Part shown: piece after piece, positions 55,791-64,000 of the stretch
Numbering within the stretch: the stretch's first letter is position 1
Layout of the letters: each line of letters starts with the position of its first letter
Source: Marvania coccoides
Taxonomy: Eukaryota > Chlorophyta > Trebouxiophyceae > Chlorellales > Chlorellaceae
Assembly (NCBI GenBank): GCA_963854735.1
Contig: OY978098.1
Location: 1,245,501-1,309,500 of the forward strand
Length of the DNA: 64,000 nt
Direction of reading: 5' to 3'
Made by a program: the position numbers and the translations under genes
The notes under the pieces: model-generated
Database searches by the model: none
Seen by the model: the letters and a program-made list of their open reading frames with translations, nothing else
What the model was told of the DNA's origin: nothing

Positions 55791-56278
55791 AATTAATTAA
55801 CCGCTTCGGTTGTCGCTTTGCTTTCAAGAAATTCTGCCCTTGCAGAACGCCTGAGGCCTTCTTAATTCTAAATTATGAATCTGGGAGGCCAACTCTGTGG
55901 GTTTTGGCGAGCACCATATTTTGGCCTGTGAAGATTGAAAATTTGGAAAGTTTTGAAGGCAGCAGAGGCAGAGACAGAAGCTAGTTAGCATGAGCTAAAA
56001 AAGAATCTGGGTTACATAATTATTGACGAAGGTCCCCTCCACAGCTTCATCCGCCCCGCGCCAGTCCTCTGAACAAGAAACACCAAGGCGACGGCAGCTT
56101 GAGCGGAGACAAAAACATGAATGAATACTACATCTCGGGCGTGATAAAGATACGAGAAAACACAAGCAGAAACAAACAATTGGTTTATATAAGTTGACTC
56201 TGAGGCATACTATTATCAAAGATAGCAGAGTTGAAACTTCAAAATACGGCATATAATAATTATTAAAATATTATTTAT
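55791..56278 (+). other. Intergenic stretch
   Basis: AT-rich; no supported gene or RNA. Confidence 0.45.
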
Positions 56279-58067
56279 TCAAATGAGGCTGGGCTGCATG
56301 TGCGACGGCGCTTCGTAACCCATGAGGTTCAGCACGGTGGACGCCACGTTTGCCAGCCCGCCCTTGGGCAGATCCTCCCTCATCGCAACTCCCTCCGGCA
56401 GGGCGCCGCCGATGGCAACCGGGACAGGGGCCAAGGTGTGGCTGGTGAGCGGGATGGGCTTGCCGTTCTCGTCAATCAGCGGCTTCAGCGTCTTTTTGGC
56501 GCGCTGCACCATGTCGTCAGCGTTACCGTGGTCCGCAGTCACCAAGTACCGCCCGTTCACGCTCTCCACCACCTCCAGCAGCTCCTTCAGGCAGGTGTCC
56601 ACCAGCTCGCAGCAGGAGATGGTGGCCGCCAGGTCCCCGGTGTGGCCCACCATGTCGGGGTTGGCGAAGTTGATGCGCACCTGGTCAAAGCGCCCTGAGC
56701 GCAGTGCCTCCTTCCCCGCCTCGCAGATCTCGCGCGCCTTCATGTCAGGCTTCTGGTTGAAGGGGACGTTGTCGGAGGGGATCTCCACGTACGTCTCTAG
56801 GCTCTCGTTGAAGTAGCCGCTGCGGTTGCCGTTCCAGAAGAAGGTGACATGGCCGAACTTCTGCGTCTCCGAGCAAACGAAGGTGCGGAGGCCGTTCTTG
56901 GCCAAAAACTCGCCGGAAACGCCGGAGATGGCGGGGGGCGGCACCAGGAAGTTGGCGGGCAGCTTCAGGTCGCCGTCGTACTGCATAATGCCCGCGAATT
57001 TGGTCTTGGGCCAGCGCACGCGGTCAAAAAATTTAAACTCTTCATATTCGAAGGCTTTACTGATCTCAATGACGCGGTCGGCGCGGAAGTTGAAGATCAC
57101 CACCGCATCGCCGTCGTTGACCGTCCCCACGGGCACCCCAGCCTCGTCCACGATGACAAAGGGGTCCAGCCACTGGTCAGAAACAGGGGCGTCGGAGTCG
57201 TCCTTGCGCAGCGTTTTGATGGCGGTGCCCGCGTCGGTGAACTTGTGCGGGGCCTCCCCCAGCACATGCGCCTTCCACCCGCGCTCCACGATGTTCCAGT
57301 CGGCCTCATAGCGGTCCATGGTCACGCACATGCGGCCACCGCCAGAAGCGATCTTGGCGTCGCACCCCGCGGCCGACACCTCCGCCAGCACCGCCTCCAG
57401 CTCTGCCACAAACCGGATGGAGGAGCCGTCGGGCACGTCGCGGCCGTCTGTCAGCACGTGCAGCCGAATCTTTTTGGCCCCGCGGGCGGCGGCACCGCGC
57501 ACAATGGCGAAGACCTGGTCGGTCCGCGAGTGCACGCCACCGTCGGAGAGGAGGCCGATGAGATGCAGCGTGCCGTCGGCCAGCGCGGGGGCGATGTAGT
57601 TCCAGCCGTTGCCATCAAATAGCGATCCATTCTCCAGCGCTTTGTCCACCAGGGCAGCGCCCTGGTTGATGATCTGCCCAGCGCCCAGCGCGTTGTGGCC
57701 CACCTCAGAGTTGCCCATGTCGTCGTCGGAGGGCAGCCCCACGGCGGTGCCGTGGGCTACGATGGTGCGCCACTTGCCGGTGGCCTCCTTCAGGGCGTCC
57801 GCGCAGGGGGTGCTGGCCATGTGGACGGCGTTGAACTCGTCCTTGCTGACGTTCTCGCCCTGCAGGGAGCGAGCCAGAAATGGAAGCATGTAAAAGAGTT
57901 GGAAGGCACTAGAATTGTTTATGATGGCAAGGGCAAGGGTCGGGTTCTCGGGGGTGCAGCAACAGCGGCGCATGTGAAGAATCGCGTACCCATCCGTCCA
58001 AAATGCACACAAGCACCGGGCCTTCAGGCTTGGGGATGCTGGCGTGGGGCTTGAGAGTGAAATCCAT
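56279..58067 (-). CDS. PGAM-I: 2,3-bisphosphoglycerate-independent phosphoglycerate mutase
   Basis: Exons 58067..57990 and 57859..56279 give 552 residues, the plant length. The enzyme interconverts 3- and 2-phosphoglycerate in glycolysis, using two metal ions and a phosphoserine intermediate. Exon 1 ends CILDGW and joins GENVSKDEFN, restoring the first metal-binding Asp motif. The nucleophilic Ser is in DDDMGNSEVGHNALGAGQII. Other signatures are GLLSDGGVHS, LTDGRDVPDGS, GGGRMCVTMDRYEADW, IFNFRADR, NFANPDMVGHTG and ADHGNADDM. No plastid transit peptide is visible (MDFTLKPHASIPKPEG), so a cytosolic location is likely. The intron is GT-AG. An AP-superfamily enzyme of this type is standard in plants and algae. 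Confidence 0.96.
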
Positions 58068-59602
58068 CGTTGCGGCTTCCGAGAGTACAGTGAGTGTTTA
58101 CGCAGCGCGGGCCTCCAAGAAGCAAAAAAATGGGAATTCGGCAACGTGTTCAAGTTACCCACTTATAAAGAGGGCTGTGCAGCGAGAGGAAACCTGAATT
58201 TGTCTTTGTTTTTTCCTTCTTTTTGACAAGGACTTGACTTCGAGCAGGGCAGCTGTCGGTGAGGGGGGTGGGGGTTCAGATTGGGTGTGAGCTGAGCAGT
58301 CGTCGCGCCTCTTTGGCGATGCGCCCACGCCACCGGCGCTTTGTGCAAGGCGGCCGTCATATCTGTGCATGATTCCCGCTGCGCCCATGGTCTCCAGGGA
58401 AATGAAGCGCATTGAGTCCTTATGGAAATACATTCTTGCCTCTCACCATTTTATTTTTTCATACGGGTGCTTGGAAAACGTGATTTTATATCATTCACTT
58501 GTACAGAACTATCAGAAAAATAGAGGGAGAAAAAAACAGTTGAAAGCAAACAAACAAACAGCCAATGCATTGTCAAAAAAGAACAAAAGCAAAATGCAAA
58601 CGCAGTGGGTGGCATATACCTTGCCCACGTTGGATTTATTTCGAATACAAAAACGCAAAAAGTATGTACAAACTCTATCACCGAAAATCATGTTCTGCGT
58701 TTTTCTTCACGCGCTTGGTTTATAACCAAGCCAATACGTCAATATTTTATGTGTTGGACCCATTTCATTTGGTCGCCAATCACCACTTCTAAGCTTTGTT
58801 GGGGAAAAAGCCGGAACAGCATTTTCTCTCAATGTCTGTCAGTCAGTCAGCAAGTGAGGACGCCAATATAAGTCTTGGGTGGTCGTCGATAGGCGGAAAG
58901 AGTGTCGCTCCGCTGCGAAAGCATCTATGTATTGCAGCTCAGCACAAATTTGATGATGAATTACTGCTGGTTTCATGGCAGGCGCACAGGGAAGGCTGAG
59001 GTGGTGGCGAAGGAGGGGAGAGATAGGATGCACACTGTTTAGATCGCTGCGGCCCTGCGAAACGAAATTGAGAGTGTGTTACTTTGTTTGAAATTTGAAA
59101 ATACGCCAAAAAGGGGGGTGAAAGGACTGTGCCTTTCGTTACTCACTTTATTCAGTCAATTGAAGTAAAACCAGCACCCCAGTGTCAAAAACATGACACT
59201 GAAGGCAATGTCTGGCGCTTGGAGAAAAAAAAATCCCACTGTGTTCGTCCTTCTTTCTCCTAATGATATCGGCGTAATAGATGCTGAGGTCTTCCATATT
59301 TGTTTGCTATTTATATCTGTTCATTACTAATCCAAAATGGGTGTTTTGGGGCACGCGGTGCTCTGAAGGACCATCCAAATTAGCAGTACTCGCCTTTTCT
59401 TTTCCCACCAAGAAGAAAGAAGATTTGAAACGTCCATCCTCGACACCCCCTTCTGGGTTCCCTATGATGGCCTCCTCCGTGCTGCATCTCATCCTCCCCC
59501 CCCCCCCCCCCCGCCCTTGCTTGAGAGCGCAAACAAGGCGCTGGTACGGTGACATAATAAATTTTGTTCTTACACGCTTTCTTCAAACCCCTCCCATTCC
59601 TC
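58068..59602 (+). other. Gene-free stretch
   Basis: Upstream flank of iPGM and downstream flank of UTP18. It contains a short CAGT run near 58840 and a poly-C run at 59498-59513. Several open frames are AT-rich and unsupported. Confidence 0.5.
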
Positions 59603-61223
59603 TCAAGCCTGGGGGTTGTGGTGCAGCCTGTACAGCACCACCCGCCCCTTGGCGTTCCCTATCGCCAGGTACCCTCCCCCGGGACTAAAGCACACGCTGT
59701 GCACATAGTGCAGCGGGCTTCGGGACGTCGGCCAGTTAGAAAACGCGGTCAGCGTGGGCACGTGGATCAGCCGCAGCGAGTCGCGCTTCATCCGCGACGC
59801 AATGGCCAGCACCTGCCCGTCGGGGCTGAATGTCAGCGAGTCGGCGGAGGTCGTCAAGTGAGGCAGCGCCTTCAGCGGCCGCAGCGCCAGCGGGGCCTGC
59901 GGCAGCGCTGCGTTCGGGGCGGAGAGCGAAGCGGCGGGGGTCGCCGCTGCCGCGTCGGCGGGGTGGCGGTAAACATTGACGATGCCGCAGGTGGAACCGG
60001 AGGCAAAGGTCCGACCGTCGGCCGCCGCCGCCAGCGCCGCCCCGCCAACGCTGCCTTCGTCCACGTACCGCCTCAGGCATCGCTGCATCCGCAGGTCCCA
60101 CACGTACACCAATCCGTCCCCGCCAGACGTCAGCAGCTCCACCCCATCAGCAGAAAACGCTCCGCAGCGCACTGTGCCGTTCATTTTCAGGCAGCCCGCG
60201 GCTTGGCGGGAGTTTGTGGACACCAGCGGCACCGCGCCATCCCGCCCGAAGAACGCAATCGTTTTTGAGGCGGGGCTGGCGGCGAAGGACTCGAAGCTGC
60301 GCTCCTCTCGCCCGAAGATACCAGCCACGCGCTCCATCTTGGCGGTCTCCAGGTCCAAAACGTGGAAGAACGAGCGCCGGCCGGTGACCACCACCTGTGC
60401 GCCGCCTGCGGCGAACGCAGCTTGGTGCACGGGCATGTCTTCGATGAAAATCGACTGCACCTTGGGGTTGTTCACTCCGTCCACGCTGAAGAAGCGCAAA
60501 TGGCGGTCCAGGCTGGCTGCCATGAGGAGCTGTCCCCCGGGGTGAAACTCCACCGAACGCACCACCCCCTGCGCGGGTTCCTCCTGGTTCGCGTCCTTCA
60601 GGCGAGTGGTTTCAAGCCGCCCCGGCGGCAGCAGCCGAGACCCCGCCAGCAGCCCGCCAGCGCGGGCCAGAAGCTGCTCCGCGGCCTCCGTGGTGCCCCG
60701 CGCCTGTTTGGGTTTCTCCGCCCAGGTGGCGCGCGGGTGGAGCTTGCTGTGCTGCTGCCGAAGCCGCTTTTCGTACTCCCGCCCTGACAGCGTCGTTTCC
60801 TCCTCCGCCTGCCGCAGTTTTCGCAGCATGTTGCGGGAGGCCACCCCCACCTGCACGCCCTCGTCGTCTGGGTCCTCCCAGGCTGGGCGCGCTGCTGCAG
60901 CATTGGGCCTGGCGTCATCAAACACGTCAAGTACCGCCTCCTCTTCGGCATCCGACTCCTCTAAACCTCCATACCGCCCGGTTGGAGCGTGTGCGCCCTC
61001 ATTGCCCAAAATTTGAAGGCTCTCATCTCCAGCATTGAAAATCGAGGCCTCCAGCGCAGCAGCCTGCGAGATGAGAATAGTGATGTTGATAGTGAGGATT
61101 AGATGAGTTAGGGGACATATTGCGAGGGAGATCGCGGCTGGCAGATAAATGGCACACCTCTTGATGTTCAGCGGTGGTCACGGCCGCCGTCTTTTGACGT
61201 TTTCGCTGCTGGCCGCTGTTCAT
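59603..61223 (-). CDS. UTP18: U3 snoRNP-associated WD40 protein UTP18 (WDR50)
   Basis: Exons 61223..61158 and 61063..59603 give 508 residues. UTP18 is a component of the small-subunit processome needed for early 18S rRNA processing in the nucleolus. The N terminus (MNSGQQRKRQKTAAVTT) is basic, then an acidic patch (LEESDAEEEAVLDVFDD). The family string SGREYEKRLRQQHSKLHPRA with WAE follows. WD40 blades include VRSVEFHPGGQLLMAASLDR, LRFFSVDGVNNPKVQSIFIE, FGREERSFESFAASPASKTI, LTSGGDGLVYVWDLRMQRC and a last blade ending YLAIGNAKGRVVLYRLHH. The sequence GIFGREERSFE and the C-terminal layout are characteristic of UTP18 rather than other WD40 proteins. Confidence 0.92.
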
Positions 61224-61690
61224 GTTTATTTTTATATTCTTCTCGGAGAGTAAAATGAAACGCTGCGCTGTTACAAATGTTGAGTTGTGATGAGGAAACC
61301 GTTTGTTTTTTTAAACAAAAATAATATCATGCATGCATTGCGATATTTTTATTCATAAACTCTTGGCTTCGTGTAAAAAAAACGCTTTAAAAAACCCTTC
61401 AATCGTTGTCTTTAAATATTTATAATATTTAACACGCGAAACGGCTGATATTTCGTTGCTTGAAGGTGTGCTAGTGTGGGTAAGATTTCAAAATCAACAA
61501 AAAAAATTATATTCAAGTTCCTTTTGGAGACTTGAAATGTATTTTCTATTCACGACTTCAGCCAGCTTGCAGCATCTTTCGCCATCTATTTGATGCCCGC
61601 GCGCAGGGGCCGCCAGAATCATTCTGAGAATGCCTAAATTGGGTAGTGCCGACGTAGCGGTGCCAGCCCTGTATATTGTGGTGGCTAATG
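61224..61690 (+). other. Intergenic stretch
   Basis: AT-rich; no feature supported. Confidence 0.45.
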
Positions 61691-61699
61691 TGTGGGGGT

Positions 61700-62170
61700 A
61701 AGACGATGATGACGGGCTGTCCTACGACGATAAGCGCGCGCTGCGCCTGGTGTGTTTCGGGCCATCAACGCGGCGGCCGACAGCAAGATTTTCGGCTTCC
61801 AAACACCCTCGGACACTGACCGCCTCGACTTTGCGCTGCTCCGGCGCATGCCTCTCATGCGTACTCTTTTCATCGTTTTCCTGGGCTCCATAGACGTCGA
61901 TAGACCCGAGACGATCGAAGAAAGAACGCGTTGCACAAATCGTGAAACAGAACTAGCTGGTCGCCTGCAGTCTGCAGGTGGCGCAGATCCTCCTGGCCGT
62001 GGGCAGTAACTCTGCCGTCGAGGAGTTGACTGTCTCGCCTGGGTGGACGTACTCCTCTCGCTCCTTGCGCTGCTTGGGACGACCGACTGGCCTCGCTTGC
62101 AGACGCTGAGGCAGTGCGGCATGCCTTCCACGTTTAGTGTTTTGATCCCAGCCGAATGCCCAGTCTCCGC
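61700..62170 (+). pseudogene. Broken LRR/F-box-like gene
   Basis: Coding fragments lie in three frames in the right order: DGLSYDDKRALRLVC; then RAINAAADSKIFGFQTPSDT, LDFALLRRMPLMRTLF; then LLSLLALLGTTDWPRLQTLR and PSTFSVLIPAECPVS. Joined, they look like a leucine-rich-repeat or F-box-type protein (DDKRALRLVCK-type start, paired Leu repeats). At least two frameshifts and several stops break it, and no intact start or splice sites were found. The family label is tentative. Confidence 0.5.
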
Positions 62171-62944
62171 TCGCTGAATATTGGCGGCCAGGGCCTTGCG
62201 GCTCGCGACATGGACATTCTCGCAGCGTCCCCCGTTGCAGGCCACCTTACTTGCCTTTCCTTGAGAATTCAAGGCGTTTTGGAAGAGTTTTCGAGGACCT
62301 AATCGATGTGTATGCAGGGGGCGAGATGCAGCGGATATTTGGAAATTCCCAGACCCATCCCGCCGACGGTCTCCCAAGGCACTCCCCCAGGGGCAGATCG
62401 AATGCAAGAGTTTCTGGCCTGGCGTTAGAACTTGCTGAGTTAGGGTAGTACGTTCGGGTGAGGGTGACTAGCTGACCAATAACCTTATTATTATAAGGAG
62501 CAATGCATATTTGGCCAAAACTAAAGTGCATTGAATTCCTATGTGATTTTGATGATGACGATCGCCAAAATAGATGGGAGCAGGGCGAAAAGAGCCTGCA
62601 ATTTCACACACACACGCCTAATCAGATTGAAAATACGTGGTCATGGGGATCGCCAAGCTGTGGGGGTCCGCCGCAAGGAGCTTCGGCCAACCCACTGAGA
62701 AAACGCCTGCTGGATCGGTTGCTAGCAGCCTGCTGGATCGGCCACAGATCGTCATCAAACAACGCGGCGAATAGTAGAGTATTATGTATAATGTTGTTAC
62801 ATGTACAGCTGATACAGCTACTCAGGGATTTGAAAAAACAAACCCTGGGTCAATGCGCACTACATTACTGGGGCTTTTCCTCACCACATCCTTAAATAAT
62901 GGCGGGCTTTACATCGCATTAACGAGTAAATATAATTATACAAC
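62171..62944 (+). other. Stretch without a supported gene
   Basis: May contain further debris of the pseudogene and the promoter of the Cys-repeat gene. Nothing else recognised. Confidence 0.4.
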
Positions 62945-64000
62945 ATGAGAGCCAGCCACCTCAGCGTCGTTTTAACCGCCTGTTTGCTGTTTCCAGCCGA
63001 GGCAATCGCGGAAAAAGCGCGAAGGAAACTGCAATCAAATGTTGATGATGGCTGTGAATGTGCTTTTTTAGCCCCTTGGTGCTGCGTAGGCGACTTTTTT
63101 GATGTGGTGGATGATGGACTTGATGCTATTATCGGAAATGTGAGTTCCCCTTATTTGTGCCGATTTCCAAAATTTGGGTCATCGCCGTGCTCTCCTTCCC
63201 ATTCACATGCCCAGTAGACCCCGAGGAATATTAAGCTCAATGAATAGGGCCCAGTTGTAGGACGTCTTTTCCCACAAGTCCTATTTTACTGTAGTTAACA
63301 AAGCTGTTCCCGCTTTTCGCAGAGCTGCAAAACGACTGGCTGTGACGCTGGGTTCGAGTGCATCGATAACTTTGGATCTGGCCAAGACGAGTGCGTTGAA
63401 ATCACCTGCTCAGACTACTCAACTAGCGACGGATGCTCAGACACGTATTACTGCAATGGAGGAACTTGCGTTGCGTCCCCTTCCCCGCCTTCTTCCGACT
63501 GTTCTGATTACGATACTAGCGATGGGTGCTCTAGTACGCACACCTGCGATGGCGGTACTTGCGTAGCCACCTCCTCTTCCTCGTGCACTGATTACGACAC
63601 AAGCGATGGGTGCTCTGACAACTACTATTGCAACGACTACGGCGCTTGCATATCCTCCACTCCTGAACCCGGACCCAGTCCCAGCCCCATTACGAAACCT
63701 TCCCCAAGCCCATCACCGTCACCCCAACCCGTCCTTTCCCCAAGTCCATCGCCTCAACCAGTGCCTTCACCAAGCCCAATCTTGCCCTCGCCCAGCCCTG
63801 TCAGCTCCCCTCCGATCCCAGCATCCCCCCCTCCCGCTCCAAGCCCTACTATCACCCCTTCTCCAAGCCCTCCTATCACCCCTTCTCCAAGCCCTACTAC
63901 CACCCCTTCTCCCACCAGCTCACCAGCTCCGGGCACCGTCCTGACCCCTCAGCCATCAAGTCCCGGCACTGCTGCCAATGTGACAGATGCAAACGTCAAT
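62945..64000 (+). CDS. Secreted Cys-repeat and (Ser-Pro)n glycoprotein (partial)
   Basis: Exons 62945..63139 and 63323..64000, running out of the window; at least 291 residues are visible. A signal peptide is clear: MRASHLSVVLTACLLFPAEA. A short Cys-rich part follows (CECAFLAPWCCVG, CKTTGCDAGFECI). Next come three imperfect repeats of about 22 residues in the pattern C(S/T)DY(S/D)TSDGCS-x4-C-x4-C: CSDYSTSDGCSDTYYC, CSDYDTSDGCSSTHTC, CTDYDTSDGCSDNYYC. The remainder is a Pro/Ser-rich rod (SPSPSPSP, PSPSPPITPSPSPT) of the kind that becomes hydroxyproline-glycosylated in green-algal walls and extracellular matrix. Repeats separated by Ser-rich linkers suggest small disulphide-bonded modules. Exact role unknown. 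Confidence 0.8.

Noticed and set aside
56849..57622. 257-codon plus-strand frame over iPGM
   Set aside because: Antisense shadow of a fully recognisable enzyme with GC-rich third positions.

Overview
This is a nuclear window from a eukaryote. Genes are split by many short, AT-rich introns, while coding exons are very GC-rich (G/C third positions, Ala/Gln/Ser homopolymers). A green alga (Viridiplantae, probably a chlorophyte or prasinophyte) fits best. The evidence is a CBP60-like DNA-binding domain, an HVA22-type ER protein, a plant-type cofactor-independent phosphoglycerate mutase, an MSL-type channel with a transit-peptide-like N terminus, AP2-like domains and a Cys-rich/(Ser-Pro)n wall-type glycoprotein. 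The species cannot be named from the sequence. All exon models below were built by hand from reading frames and splice sites; where a complete model is given, total coding length is divisible by three.

Left housekeeping block (1-5.2 kb): a ClpB/Hsp100-like AAA+ gene (minus, cut by the left edge), CTU2 of tRNA 2-thiolation (minus) and the KDEL receptor ERD2 (plus). Accessory block (5.7-34.3 kb): two related AP2-like genes, three small orphan genes and a dense set of mobile DNA. The mobile elements are a pogo-like element with TA duplication, a foldback element built of CTTCGG palindromes, a Tc1/mariner-like element with a helix-turn-helix exon, a 5'-truncated LINE plus a second copy of its 3' end, Helitron-like 3' ends, a dispersed 170-230 bp repeat, and a complete 6.25 kb CACTA/Plavaka-like transposon carrying a 982-residue transposase and a divergent 438-residue partner protein. 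A U2 snRNA gene (30396-30573) and a PHD-finger gene (21.1-23.5 kb) sit among them.

Right housekeeping block (34.3-61.2 kb): SERINC (minus), a 1403-residue PHD/ePHD protein (plus), a trithorax-type SET methyltransferase (minus), mitochondrial TsaD/Qri7 (plus), a CBP60-like regulator (plus), an MSL channel (plus), HVA22 (minus), iPGM (minus) and UTP18 (minus). The right end has a broken LRR/F-box-like pseudogene and the start of a secreted Cys-repeat/(SP)n glycoprotein. 

Themes: three separate PHD-ePHD chromatin genes lie within 25 kb; CTU2 and TsaD both modify tRNA; and 5 or 6 of about 48 modelled introns use GC-AG instead of GT-AG, each supported by reading frame and, in most cases, by family alignment.
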